Assembly: GCF_001274875.1 (NCBI RefSeq)
Contig: NZ_CP010899.1
Span: forward strand, 496,001-560,000
Length of the DNA stretch: 64,000 bases
Direction: 5' to 3'
From: Spiroplasma kunkelii CR2-3x
GTDB lineage: Bacteria; Bacillota_I; Bacilli_A; Mycoplasmatales; Mycoplasmataceae
Part shown: positions 10,506 through 19,575 of the stretch, in pieces
Layout of the letters: each line of letters begins with the position of its first letter
Position numbering within the stretch: the first letter of the stretch is position 1
Program-made: the position numbers and the translations under genes
The notes under the pieces: generated by a model
What the model saw: only the letters and a program-made list of their open reading frames with translations
What the model was told of the DNA's origin: nothing
Database searches by the model: none

Positions 10506-10835
10506 ATGAAAAATAAAGTAGAACAAATTTTTTTGCGTGAAAAAAATAAACAAACTTTGAATGAACTAATGTCAACAATTCAAACAATTAATTTAGATCT
10601 TACTGAATTACAATAACGAGCAAGTTTACAAACGAATGCTGTTCTTGATGAATATGATACTATTGGTGAGCAAATTGCCAATATTTCTAAGCAAATTAAT
10701 GATTTAGAATATAAGTTTGATATTACTGAATTTTCACTATATTTAATTTTTTTAGATTTAAAATTATCATTTAATATTTTAAAAAATAAATTAGAAGTAA
10801 CAAAATATTTAATCCAACTTTTTCAAAGACAATAA
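10506..10835 (+). pseudogene. small coiled-coil protein interrupted by a stop
   Basis: From ATG 10506 (after GTAGGTGAAAGTAAAAAA) the frame gives MKNKVEQIFLREKNKQTL... up to TAA at 10614, then continues in the same frame to 10835 for 110 codons in all. The whole is helical with heptad-like Leu/Ile spacing (EQIANISKQINDLEYKFD). One base (CAA to TAA) could explain the break. Function unknown. It might be translated as a 36-aa piece, but the coherent downstream frame argues for a recently broken gene. Confidence 0.55.
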
Positions 10836-10868
10836 TTAATTATTATTTTTAGGGGAGGTTATTTAAAA

Positions 10869-11336
10869 ATGAATTTAAAACAAGAAAAGTTTTTGTTTAC
10901 AGATGGAAAAGAACATCTTATTACTGATTTTCAAAAAGAAAAGGGCTATATTTTTTATTTTTTTCCGAAAGCAGCAACACCAGGCTGTACTTTAGAAACA
11001 GTTGCTTATAATCGTTATTATCAAAAATTTTTAACTGCTGGTTATAATGTTATTGGTATTAGTCGTGATAATTTAAAAAAACAAACTAAGTTTCAAAATG
11101 ATAATAATGTTAGTTTCCCCATGTTATGTGATATTGATTCTAAATTATGTGAAATGTTTGGTGTCTTGAAAAAAAAGAAAATCTTTAATAATGTTTATCT
11201 TGGCATTGAACGAAGCACTTTTTTGTTGGATAATGATTTTAAGATTATTCAAGAATGACCGAAAGTTAAACCAGTTGAACATATTAAAACAGTATTGTCA
11301 GTAGTAACAGAAACTGATTTAAATAATAAATCTTAG
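10869..11336 (+). CDS. bcp: Bcp/PrxQ-type peroxiredoxin
   Basis: A 155-aa thioredoxin-fold protein. The peroxidatic Cys is in FFPKAATPGCTLETVAYN (PxxxTxGC of PrxQ proteins), followed by GISRDNLKKQTKFQ and FPMLCDIDSKLCEMFGV. It reduces hydroperoxides, with electrons from thioredoxin. In PrxQ the resolving Cys is often five residues later; here that position is Val, so a 1-Cys mechanism or a distant resolving Cys (LCDIDSKLC) is possible. ATG at 10869 after TAGGGGAGGTTATTTAAAA. The frame includes a TGA-Trp at 11258. Confidence 0.9.
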
Positions 11337-11404
11337 TGTTATATTTATATTATTTTAGTAATAATTAACATTGTAATGTAAGTTTTTAGGAGATAAACTT
11401 ATCA

Positions 11405-11860
11405 ACAAATTTTAAATATAATGGTTTACCTAACCAAAAAATTATTATTAATTATAATAAAGTTTTTAAATATATTAAATTAAGCAATAAAACAAAAACA
11501 ATTATTAGTTAATTATTAAGTAACAATAATTATATTCCTAATATAACTATTTTTCCAGATTATATTTCATATGATTTAATTGCAGGATATACTTTTACTC
11601 AAATTGGAAATACTGGGATGTTAGAATTAAAAAGTATTTTGTCAGTCCTACAAAGTTTACAAAAATTAAAATATAAAAATAAATATATTGTTCATGGCGA
11701 TTTAATTCCCGTTAATGTTATTTTTGAACAAGATTTAAAAATTAAAAAAATAATTGATTGAGATAATGTTAAACTTGGTTCAAAATATCAAGATCCAGCA
11801 TATGTTTTTTTTATTATGTGCATCAAGTATATTCAAACAGCAAATTTTGTCTCTTGTTAA
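11405..11860 (+). pseudogene. choline-kinase/APH-like phosphotransferase remnant
   Basis: Frames carry FKYNGLPNQKIIINYNKVFK, then a TAA, then IVHGDLIPVNVIFEQDLK and IIDWDNVKLGSKYQDPAYVF. HGDxxxxN is the catalytic loop (Brenner motif) and the DW...G...DPAY block is the metal-binding region of the APH/LicA kinase fold. No good start is present, and a stop plus a short C terminus (FVSC then TAA) show decay. The substrate could be choline or a small alcohol; this cannot be told here. Confidence 0.7.
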
Positions 11861-11987
11861 TTTGATGATAACATCATTTAAAATAAATGCAACTCTTTTT
11901 TAAAAAAATAAAATATTTTATAAATATAGCTTAATTTAACCATATTTAAGCACACTAAAAAGGATTTATTAAGTAATTTTAATAAAT

Positions 11988-12757
11988 TTATTTAATATTC
12001 TGTAAAAATATATCTTTTGCACTTATTCAATTTAAACAGGGCCGTATTTTTTCATTAATTACATCATTAACTAATCAATTTAATTTTTTCTGACTAACTT
12101 TATTAAAATCAGTTCCCTTATAAAATCAATGTCTTAATTCACTATTCATATATTCAATTAAAGGTTTTTGCTGTGGCTTACCAGCTTCACAAAAATATAC
12201 TTGTGTTTCAGCGAATATTTCTAATTCTCTTCATTTATAAAATTCTCTTCCTCTATCAGTTATTACGCCTTTAATTTTCCCAATTAAATTATTTACTTTA
12301 ACTAATTCTTTAAACTTTTCAAAAACCTCATTAGCAGTATTATTTTCTAATTTTATTGCAAAGTATTTTTTACTTGATTGTTCTACTAAAACTAAAAGAG
12401 AAGATTGATGGTTTTTTCCAACAACAGTATCCATTTCAAATCATCCAACATTAGAAAATTTATTTTCAATGTTTCAAATTGATTTAAAATTAGTTAATTG
12501 ACCACGATTATCTTTTTTTCCTTTTGTTTTATATTTTTTACCCCTATATCGTAAATTTTCTTTTTTTAATCCAAACTCACCCAAACGAACTCATTTATAA
12601 AAAGTTTTAACACAAGCAGGAAATTTAACATTAAATTTCAAAAAATAACGATAAATAAGTTGCTCAGGTGTATCACGATATTTATTAAATCTAATTTGAA
12701 TAAAATTTAATTGTTCTTCTGTAAATTCAGGTAGTTTTTTAGATAGTCGGAAAAAAG
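11988..12757 (-). mobile_element. IS30-family transposase, 5'-truncated
   Basis: Minus-strand frame without a start: LPEFTEEQLNFIQIRFNKYR, then WFEMDTVVGKNHQSSLLVLV (first catalytic Asp), VITDRGREFYK (second Asp) and PLIEYMNSELRHWFYKGTDF (catalytic Glu), ending FLQNIK at a TAA at 11988. This is the DDE domain of IS30 transposases. The N-terminal helix-turn-helix is missing upstream of about 12757. It is not the same copy as the plectrovirus transposase at 39.3 kb: only the architecture is shared. Non-functional fragment. Confidence 0.85.
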
Positions 12758-12803
12758 CTTAGGTTTTATAAAAATTATAAATAAAGTAATTAAATACAAA
12801 TTA

Positions 12804-12834
12804 AAGTAATCGCTTATTAGAGCGATTTTTTTTA
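12804..12834 (+). terminator. hairpin terminator
   Basis: AATCGCT-TATTAG-AGCGATT followed by seven or more Ts, just left of the MITE-like element. No intact plus-strand gene ends here, so it probably came with the IS fragment or the element. Confidence 0.7.
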
Positions 12835-13000
12835 ATTGCATTATTCATCAGATAGTATCTTTAAAATTAAAAATTAACCTATTTTCTCCATTAATTAGTT
12901 AATTTTTATAATTTCCTTTCTGTGATTTATTATATTTTTTTGGTTTAACAGCTAATAATATCATTTTTAATAAAGGTACTATCTGATGAATAATGCAATA
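12834..13000. mobile_element. MITE-like element with 23-28-bp terminal inverted repeats
   Basis: ATTGCATTATTCATCAGATA... (12835-12857) is repeated exactly in inverse at 12977-12999, and pairing continues for about five more bases with one mismatch (CTTT/AAAG). The 110-nt interior has no ORF. Size, lack of coding sequence and near-perfect termini fit a non-autonomous transposon; a large cruciform or attachment site is the alternative. I saw no second copy in this window. Confidence 0.7.
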
Positions 13001-13440
13001 CTAAAACTTAATATTTTGATGCTTAAAGATGAATAACTCATCTATGACACGAAGCCTTAAAGAAAGTGTGAAAGCGATTGGATTTACCCATATTTATTTT
13101 TTTAATTCTCGGCGGGGTTAGTCGCCCGCGAAATGTCAGAGCGTGTGTTTTTGCTTGTTTCATAAAAAGAGTTTTGTTAAACCGAAAAAAACAATATCGG
13201 ACACTAAAAAACAAGAGGGAGGAGCTCCAAAAGGTTATTTTCTTTATATAAAGTTGTGTAGGGATGGATGAAACGTAATTAATAACTGGGTAAATTGTTT
13301 GTTTATTTCCGTGGAGGGGTAAACTCTATAAAAATATTCTACCGCCCCCGCTCACCCACAAAGTGAAGCGGGCGGCGAAGTAAGTAAATAATAAAATAAA
13401 TTATTTACTAAATATAAAAATATTAACTAATAAAGGAATA
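13001..13440. other. GC-richer non-coding block before the plus-strand small-gene operon
   Basis: No credible ORF. Composition is clearly less AT-rich than the rest (GGCGGGGTTAGTCGCCCGCG; GGGAGGAGCTCC; CCGCCCCCGCTCACCCAC). Short hairpins form, for example CCCGCT...AGCGGG at 13345-13375. It lies directly upstream of the pentapeptide gene at 13474. Comparable blocks precede the related operon (20.24-20.56 kb) and an operon remnant (40.68-40.95 kb), suggesting a phage control, replication or structured-RNA region. Confidence 0.5.
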
Positions 13441-13473
13441 TTATGTTTTTTTTACAGAAAGGAAAAAAATTAA

Positions 13474-13800
13474 ATGAAAACATTAAAAGATATGATTCCG
13501 GACTTAACAGGAGTTACTGTTGAAAAAGAAAAATTAAATCAATATTTAGAAAGTGAAAGATTAGATTTAGAAGGTGCTAATTTAGAAGGTGCTAATTTAC
13601 ACCGTGCTAATTTAAAAGATGCTAATTTATGAGATGATAATTTAGAAGGTGCTTATTTAACTGGTGCTAATTTAGAAGGTGCTAATTTAGAAGGTGCTTA
13701 TTTAACTGGTGCTAATTTATATGGTGCTAATTTAAAAGGTGCTTATTTATGTGGTATTAAAATCACAAAAAAACAATTAGAACAATTAGATATTATTTAG
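13474..13800 (+). CDS. pentapeptide-repeat protein (108 aa)
   Basis: The N-terminal 30 residues (MKTLKDMIPDLTGVTVEKEK) are shared with paralogues at 18925-19140 and 31686-31916. Then come about a dozen A(N/Y)L-x-G pentapeptides (LEGANLEGANLHRANLKDAN), forming a right-handed beta helix, and a charged C terminus. ATG 13474 after GAAAGGAAAAAAATTAA. Some pentapeptide proteins mimic DNA and inhibit gyrase; that role is not shown here. First gene of a four-gene operon related to the phage operons at 17-20 kb and 30-32.5 kb. It has the largest repeat number of the three copies. Confidence 0.85.
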
Positions 13801-13811
13801 GAGGATTAATA

Positions 13812-14033
13812 ATGACTATAACAGAATCAATTAAATTTGATAAATTACAAGAAGAAAATGAAGCACTTAAAAAAGAACTTGCCGAATTAAAACAACAACA
13901 ATTATATAAAGAAGATTTTGATGAATATTGTCAATATGTAAATGGTCGAAGAGAAGATACTTTTATTATAAAAGATAAATCTTTATATAAAAAATTACCT
14001 AGTAAGGATGTGGAATATGAAAAAGTTAAATAA
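13812..14033 (+). CDS. small phage coiled-coil protein (73 aa)
   Basis: The N-terminal half is a coiled coil (FDKLQEENEALKKELAELKQ); the C-terminal half has YKEDFDEYCQYVNGRREDTF and IIKDKSLYKKLPSK. Paralogues, in the same position after the pentapeptide gene, are at 18656-18925 (89 aa, longer coil) and 31462-31683 (73 aa, different C-terminal middle). ATG 13812 after TTAGGAGGATTAATA. It overlaps the next gene by 17 nt. Function unknown. Confidence 0.8.
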   Translation: MTITESIKFDKLQEENEALKKELAELKQQQLYKEDFDEYCQYVNGRREDTFIIKDKSLYKKLPSKDVEYEKVK

Positions 14034-14139
14034 AAAAATTATTAATAAATTAAATGAATTGATGCTTAGAGGTTATCCAGTTTCACAAAATAAAATTACT
14101 GATGAACACTGAACATTAGGTTTACGCAAAAATAATTAA
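14017..14139 (+). CDS. short phage protein (40 aa)
   Basis: Starts with ATG 14017 inside the preceding gene, with AGTAAGGATG as ribosome site. The end of the protein (KITDEHWTLGLRKNN) matches the end of the small Cys protein at 20025-20156 (EITDEHWALNTRKN). The cysteine half present there is replaced here by NKKIINKLNELMLRGYPVSQ. Function unknown; the tail conservation supports coding. Confidence 0.65.
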
Positions 14140-14153
14140 GGAGTATAGATAAA

Positions 14154-14426
14154 ATGACAGAATATAAAAGTTTGTATATTAATAAAACTTGAGATGAAAT
14201 AACAACATCGTTTGACTGAGTTAATTATAAACCCACTAATTGCCGTATTTCACATCATAAAAAACATTATGATTTGCAATGTTTAGAATGAGCCAAAATG
14301 TATTTAAATTTATTTAAAGATAAATGAAATTTAATTGCTTCTTATATGGAACATTACAAAATTAACGATATTTTAGATTTAGCTTCCGATGGGTGAAAAA
14401 TATTACAATTTGAGAAAAAAATGTAG
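14154..14426 (+). CDS. phage protein of unknown function (90 aa)
   Basis: Five TGA-Trp codons within 90 residues (NKTWDEITTSFDW; LEWAKMYLNLFKDKWNL; SDGWKILQFEKKM) make it clearly coding under the Mollicute code. Soluble, aromatic-rich, no known motif. ATG 14154 after TAAGGAGTATAGATAAA. Last gene of the plus-strand operon; no counterpart in the other two operon copies. Confidence 0.7.
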
Positions 14427-14579
14427 TATACCACAGACATTTTAAAGATTACAAGAAAATAACAAAAATAATAAAAATATTTATTTATAATATAAAAATA
14501 TCATAAAATAAATAAATAAAAAATATAAAATTAAACAAACTAAAAATTAGTTTAAATACAAAAACTTAATAATTTAAAA

Positions 14580-15668
14580 TTATTTAATTAAACTATTCAA
14601 AAAGTTAAATGGTGTCTGAAAATTTAAAGACTTATGAACTCTTTCAAAATTATAAAAATAATAATAATCATTTAATTTATTCTGTAAACTAACGACATTT
14701 AATATTTTTTCTTCAAATACAAATAATTTAGTATAATTTTGATGAAATCTTTCAATCTTGCCGTTTGACTGTGGAGAACGAACAGGTGTTGTCTGATGAA
14801 AAATATTTTTATCTGTTAAAAATTGAGTAAAATTAGTTTCTTTAACATTATTTTTTTGATTATTCCGATAATTATTAATAAATTCAGAACCGTTATCAGT
14901 TCTAATCCGTGTTATTTTAACACCAAATATATTTTTAAAATCACTAATTGCTTTTTTAACAGAATCAATAGCATTATTAATACTTATTTTATCATAAACA
15001 TATCCTAATGCTAATCTTGTTTTTTCATCAATAAAATCATAAACATAATATTTTTTATCAACTGGAAATTTACTTGGTACAAAATATTTAGCGTCCATCT
15101 GTAATAAACCTATTTCTTTAACTTCATATCTTGGATATTGTTTTTTAATTTCTTTAATTTTATTTTTTATTTTTAATCATCTTTCATCTTTTTTAAGTCA
15201 ACGAAAAAATGTTTTTAAATTTTTTGGTGCTTTATTTTTTAATTCTTCTCCATTAATCCCTTTTTTTAAATTATAAAATAAAGATAAAACACCACCAGCA
15301 CACTTATTACAATATTCAAAATATAAATCACAAATATTTTGACGAACATCATTACTATATTGATAATTAATATTATTAGGAATTGTTGACTTTAATAACA
15401 ATTTATCAAAATCATTATTTTTATATGCAATTAAAATTCTATTCGCTCAATAATAAAAAGTTGAAAACTTATTTTTAAAATATTTTTTAATTAAATCTTT
15501 CAACAAAAATTTATCATTATTAATATAATAATCATTACACAAATTAATATATGAAAATATTTTTTGTTTTATTTTTTTATAATATTTATTTTTATAATTT
15601 TTACTTAAAAAATTTTTTAATTTTGCTTGTAAATCAAATAAATTAAAATTATTAATAATATATTTCAT
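14580..15668 (-). mobile_element. integrase-core (DDE) transposase, IS481/IS3-like
   Basis: One 362-aa minus-strand reading frame with TGA-Trp codons and no true stop. Residues 1-150 are Lys/Asn-rich and contain the DNA-binding part; then LLQMDAKYFVP (first Asp), RTDNGSEFINNY (second Asp) and TTPVRSPQSNGKIERFHQNY (catalytic Glu in the NGKxER block) form an rve integrase core. The C terminus YNFERVHKSLNFQTPFNFL is typical of IS481/IS3 groups. ATG at 15668 lacks a strong ribosome site. It may be active. It sits between the small-gene operon and the lipoprotein; flanking terminal repeats were not resolved by eye. Confidence 0.82.
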
Positions 15669-15785
15669 TAATTTACACCTACCATCAAAAATATATAAAA
15701 TTAATATTTAATACAAAATAATTAATATATAATTGATATATAATAAAATCAATTATATATAAAACAATAAAAAAAAACAATATAT

Positions 15786-16202
15786 ATGAAAAAATGAATA
15801 AGTATTTTAGGAACAATCGGATTAACCGCAACAAGTACAACAACATTAATCAGTTGTAATAAAGAAAATAATAATGAAAACGAGGCAAGTAATAAACCAA
15901 AACCATCACCAAAACCATCACCAAAACCATCATATAACACACAACAACCACCAGAAAATAGTAATTGAAAATTAGCTAATGATTTTATTGATGAAAAAAA
16001 TAATGATAATAAAAATTATATTGGTATTATTAAAATTGAAAATGATTTTAAAATTATAAAATGAATTGGAAAATATATAGATTGAAAATATCAATATATT
16101 AACATTTATCGTTGAGATGGCGTTGGTGAACCTGAAATACCAACAATCAACGAAAACACTGGTGAAATTACTGACTGAAAAGAACAAAAAGGAACTAAAT
16201 AA
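15786..16202 (+). CDS. phage-linked surface lipoprotein, variable-core type 1
   Basis: A 138-aa lipoprotein. Signal peptide MKKWISILGTIGLTATSTTT with lipobox LISC (Cys24), then a Pro-Lys-Ser linker (KPKPSPKPSPKPS), then a globular part from NSNWKL through NIYRWDGVGEPEIPTINENT to GEITDWKEQKGTK. The start of the globular part (QPPENSNWKL) and the end (PTINENTGEITDWKEQKG) are nearly those of the lipoprotein at 38850-39260, but the core between them is completely different. Followed by the same bidirectional terminator and a reversed ORF1 tail, so it is the lipoprotein of an inverted, truncated plectrovirus. Proposed role: see findings. Confidence 0.85.
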
Positions 16203-16217
16203 CAGTTCCTTTTTTAT
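16184..16217. terminator. bidirectional terminator between lipoprotein and ORF1 remnant
   Basis: AAAAAGGAACT-AAATAAC-AGTTCCTTTTTT. An equivalent hairpin separates the intact ORF1 and its lipoprotein at 38.84-38.87 kb. Confidence 0.85.
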
Positions 16218-16463
16218 ATTAATCGTACAAATTTCATAAAGATAATTAATAAAAAAATATTTGTTATTGTACTATACAATGCAGGATTAAATTTTCATAC
16301 CCCAAATATTTGACTAAAAAAACTATATACTGTCTCAAAAACCTTGCCAACACCACTCGCTAACTCGTTAACTTGTTTAACTCCCGGAATAGTGTTAACA
16401 ATTCAAATCATCGCATTTTTAATATGAGTACCAAAATCTCATCAACCTTTAGGAGTTATCACC
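16214..16463 (-). pseudogene. C-terminal fragment of plectrovirus ORF1
   Basis: Minus strand encodes VTPKGWWDFGTHIKNAMIWI, VNTIPGVKQVNELASGVGKV and FETVYSFFSQIFGVWKFNPA to the stop, almost identical to the last 80 residues of the intact ORF1 at 36712-38838. Everything upstream, including the segment that would carry the type 1 variable core, is lost at about 16463. Confidence 0.9.
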
Positions 16464-16592
16464 AACAAAATATTTAAATACTTCTCAATCAAAACCAAAA
16501 TTATAGTCACTAAAATTTAAATCATATTTTTTATTTAAATGCTCATAACTAGTAATTCGTTTTTTATTATTAATTTTAGTAAAATCTTTCAT
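16449..16592 (-). pseudogene. chimeric small ORF at a phage breakpoint
   Basis: ATG 16592 follows a good ribosome site (AAGGAGATTTAAAA). It encodes MKDFTKINNKKRITSYEHLN, then KKYDLNFSDYNFGFDWEVFK, and then runs out of frame into the ORF1 remnant, stopping at 16449. It looks like the 5' end of an unrelated gene fused to the ORF1 tail by deletion. Family not recognised. Confidence 0.5.
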
Positions 16593-16707
16593 TTTTAAAT
16601 CTCCTTGCTTTTAAATTTATGATAAGATAAATAAACTTATCAAATATCAAATTAAATATTAATAATGTTATATTAAAAATGTTTTTTAAAGATAGGGAAT
16701 AATTAAG

Positions 16708-17125
16708 ATGGAGTTAAAACAGAATTTGTTAGAAAATTATAAAGAAAATAAAACAATCGAGACACAAAATGAAGTTAAAAATTTATTAATTAATAGAGAT
16801 AATGAGATATTTAAATTATATCAACAAGGGGAAATATTACAAGGATACAAGGTAGTATCAAAATTACCAAAAACAATTAAAACAGAATATGGAGATATTC
16901 CTTTGAAAAGAAGATTATATGTCAAATATGATGATAAGAAAAAAAAATATAAATCGCTATCCTTTAGATGAGGAATTGGGTTTAAAAAAATACCAAAGAA
17001 ATGAACAAAATTTAATAAATAAAATTACTTCATTTTTAGGTGATGGAAAAAGATATAAAGATATTTTGCATACAATAGAAAATGCTAAAATGAGTGAAAA
17101 AACAATATCTAATATTTTTATTAAG
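16708..17125 (+). mobile_element. UPF0236/ISLre2-type transposase, N-terminal fragment, frameshifted
   Basis: MELKQNLLENYKENKTIETQ...LINRDNEIFKLYQQGEILQG, then GDIPLKRRLYVKYDDKKKKY, are the start of the UPF0236 proteins common in Spiroplasma and related to ISLre2 transposases. A slip in the A9 tract near 16945 moves to the frame YPLDEELGLKKYQRNEQNLI...KMSEKTISNIF. The sequence is then cut at about 17125, where the reversed recT gene begins. Roughly a third of the transposase remains, without its catalytic part. Confidence 0.75.
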
Positions 17126-17865
17126 AATGCCGATGATAATGGTTCATCGCTAATTTGCCCCTTATTTTTGGCGACATTAATATCTTTAAATGAAATATAT
17201 TCAAAATTACCATCTTCTTTAATTTCTTTTTCATCTAAATCAATATCTGAAATATCAATTCCCATTTCTAATGCTAATTTACGATATAATTTTGCTTCAA
17301 CCATTTCTTTTGGTCATTTATTTCAAGGTGAATATTCACTATTTCCACTCGGACTACTATTTTTTAATCGTTCAATATCTGCTTTTCTTAATAAAATACC
17401 TTGATAATTACCATTTTTATCTTTTGCAAAAGCATAAGCACCAATAATCTCATTATAATCACTAGTATTTGCATTAAAATTAATTTCATGTATTTTAGGA
17501 CATGAATTTAAACTATCTCATTCAAATTTCTCACCTTTAAAAATAATTGCTTTTCTTGGACTATATCCTGATTCTTCAATTCTTTTACAATAAACTTTAC
17601 TATCAATAACAGTAGTTAATTTATTTTTAAATGGAATAATATTAAAATCTTTTCCAAAAATTAACCCTTTATTACTTAATTTAATAATACCTAATGCTGT
17701 AATTTTAGTATTATCAGCAGTATTAACTAACTGCATATAACTTTGTCCATTTTTCATTTTTAATTCTTCAAGTGCTAAAATATTTTCTTTTAAATATTTA
17801 TCATTAACTTTTAATTCATATTTAATAATTGCACCTTTAATATATTGTTGTAATTCAGTTATCAT
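16957..17865 (-). CDS. recT: RecT-family single-strand annealing protein, chimeric C terminus
   Basis: From ATG 17865 (GGAGTGAAATAAA upstream): MITELQQYIKGAIIKYELKV, SYMQLVNTADNTKITALGII, YNEIIGAYAFAKDKNGNYQG and SPWNKWPKEMVEAKLYRKLA. The order, with the SPW.. .W..EM block, is that of phage RecT proteins, which anneal single-stranded DNA. The genuine reading ends near 17130 (INVAKNKGQISDEPL). The frame then runs antisense through the transposase fragment to a stop at 16957, adding about 55 unrelated residues (from SSAFLIKILDIVFSLILAFS). The conserved domain is intact, so function is possible. The second copy (29882-30705) is broken but keeps the original C-terminal end. Confidence 0.8.
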
Positions 17866-17866
17866 T

Positions 17867-18655
17867 TTATTTCACTCCTTTATTTATTTTGAATTTAATA
17901 CCTTTAATACCAATAGTATTAGTATTTACATTACTATCTCATTGTGCTTTAATTTCATTTTTAACAATTTTTTCATCAATAACTAAATAAGTTTTAATTA
18001 ATTGAACTAATTCATATTGATTAGCATTTTCTAAAAAATCATTATCAATGCCCAGTATTTCAATATCTTTTATTAATATTTTTTCTTTTATTAAATTAAT
18101 ACCAACTTTTTTTAATTCTTTTTGTTCTAATGATTTATCAATTTGCTCAATTTGTTCCATTACACGAACTTGTTCATCTTGAATTTGGTCTATATCAAGA
18201 CCCATCTCAGGTGTTAAATTATTTGTTTTTTCAATTAATTCCTGTTTTTTTAATTCTTGTTCTTTTAAAAACTCTTGTTGCTTTTGTATGCGTGCTTGCG
18301 TCATATTATTATTAATTTCAACTCTATATCTTTCAATATAATTTCTATAATTAGTAATTATTTTTCCAATTCTATTATGTTCATCTAATAATTTTTGAAT
18401 AAGTTCTAATCATTCTTTAAAAACAAAATTATTTTTAGTAATAGCACTTGGAATATCTTTTAAATGTACATTTTGATAACCATTTAAAGCATAATGATTA
18501 ATATGTCTAAAAATATACTCAGTTAATTCTTGTTTATTTTCTTCTTTAAATTTTTGAACATTATATGCTAAAATACTTTCATTTTTAAAATCATCTACTT
18601 TTAAAGGAAAATGAAATGTAATATTATTTACTGTATTTTTTACAATATCACTCAT
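17867..18655 (-). CDS. phage protein upstream of recT (262 aa)
   Basis: Contiguous frame from ATG 18655 with TGA-Trp at 18410 and 17939. An N-terminal alpha/beta-looking part (MSDIVKNTVNNITFHFPLKV) leads to a long central coiled coil (RIQKQQEFLKEQELKKQELI; MEQIEQIDKSLEQKELKKVG) and a short C-terminal domain ending KFKINKGVK. In many phages the gene before recT encodes a nuclease or a DUF1351-like protein; position suggests a recombination partner, but I see no nuclease motif. Stop at 17867 lies 2 nt from the recT start. The copy at 30707-31462 is frameshifted. Confidence 0.7.
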
Positions 18656-18925
18656 TTATTTCACCTCCTTATTAGGTAATTTTTTATATAAAGATTTATC
18701 TTTTATAATAAAAGTATCTTCTCTTCGACCATTTACATATTGACAATATTCATCAAAATCTTCTTTATATAATTGGCGTTGTTGTAAATCATATATTTCT
18801 AATACAAGTTTTTCTCACTCTTTATCTTTTTCAGCAAGTTCTTTTTTAAGTGTTTCATTTTCTGCTTTAAGTGCATCATTTTCTTCTTGTAATTTATCAA
18901 ATTTAATTGATTCTGTTTTTGTCAT
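18656..18925 (-). CDS. phage coiled-coil protein (89 aa)
   Basis: ATG 18925 overlaps the stop of the pentapeptide gene by one base. An extended coiled coil (FDKLQEENDALKAENETLKK) is followed by the conserved YKEDFDEYCQYVNGRREDTF and IIKDKSLYKKLPNKEVK. Compared with the 73-aa copy at 13812-14033 the coil has an inserted segment (AEKDKEWEKLVLEIYDLQQR). Function unknown. Confidence 0.8.
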
Positions 18926-19140
18926 TATTTATCCTCCTCAATAGTTAATTGTTCTAATTGTTTTTTTGTGATTTTAATACCACATAAATAAGCACCTTTT
19001 AAATAAGCACCTTCTAAATTAGCATCTCATAAATTAGCATCTTCTAAATCTAATCTTTCACTTTCTAAATATTGATTTAATTTTTCTTTTTCAACAGTAA
19101 CTCCTGTTAAGTCCGGAATCATATCTTTTAATGTTTTCAT
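18925..19140 (-). CDS. short pentapeptide-repeat protein (71 aa)
   Basis: Same leader as the 13474 copy (MKTLKDMIPDLTGVTVEKEK) but only about five repeats (LDLEDANLWDANLEGAYLKG), then IKITKKQLEQLTIEEDK. ATG 19140 after GGAGGAATTATAAT. Repeat number differs among the three paralogues (about 12, 5 and 6), consistent with expansion or contraction by slippage between near-identical 15-nt units. Confidence 0.8.
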
Positions 19141-19141
19141 A

Positions 19142-19279
19142 TTATAATTCCTCCAAATTCTTTTCTTCAATTAATGTCTCAATATAGTCATAAGCACTCT
19201 CTTCTGAATGACATTCTTCTAATGCTTCATTAAATAAATCTTCTTCAGTATAAATATTTCCATTTTCATCTTTATACAT
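19142..19279 (-). CDS. small acidic phage protein (45 aa)
   Basis: MYKDENGNIYTEEDLFNEAL...SAYDYIETLIEEKNLEEL. ATG 19279 follows the neighbour's stop (TAATATG) with AAAGAAGGG as ribosome site; an in-frame extension further upstream is the antisense-free shadow of the 97-aa gene and is not used. A close paralogue with the same neighbours is at 31918-32055. Strongly acidic; function unknown. Confidence 0.75.
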   Translation of the reverse strand: MYKDENGNIYTEEDLFNEALEECHSEESAYDYIETLIEEKNLEEL

Positions 19280-19280
19280 A

Positions 19281-19574
19281 TTATTCATTCCCTTCTTTAC
19301 AAGATTCTTGATTTCTTTTTCTTCTTTCACAATCTTTACAAATTTCGGTTTTTTCTCAATTTTTACGATTATTATCATAATCTTCAATTAACTGTTTAAA
19401 TTCATCAATATTATATTTATCAAGATGTAATTCTTTAAAATTTAATGATCAATCATTTTCAACATAATAATGACCTGCGGTAAAATCATATTTAGAATAA
19501 TTTTCATCTTCTTTGGTTTGATATTTTTCATAAAATTCATCAATACTAAATCTTATAATATTATTTTTACTCAT
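19281..19574 (-). CDS. phage protein with C-terminal Cys motif (97 aa)
   Basis: MSKNNIIRFSIDEFYEKYQT...YYVENDWSLNFKELHLD, ending EICKDCERRKRNQESCKEGN. The CxxC-x8-C pattern could bind zinc. ATG 19574 overlaps the neighbour region with TAATATG spacing. No copy is present in the 30-32.5-kb operon. Function unknown; coding supported by TGA-Trp codons and operon packing. Confidence 0.7.
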
Positions 19575-19575
19575 A

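Noticed and set aside
16919-17404. Plus-strand 161-codon ORF as one protein
   Set aside because: First part is the shifted frame of the UPF0236 fragment, the rest is antisense to recT.
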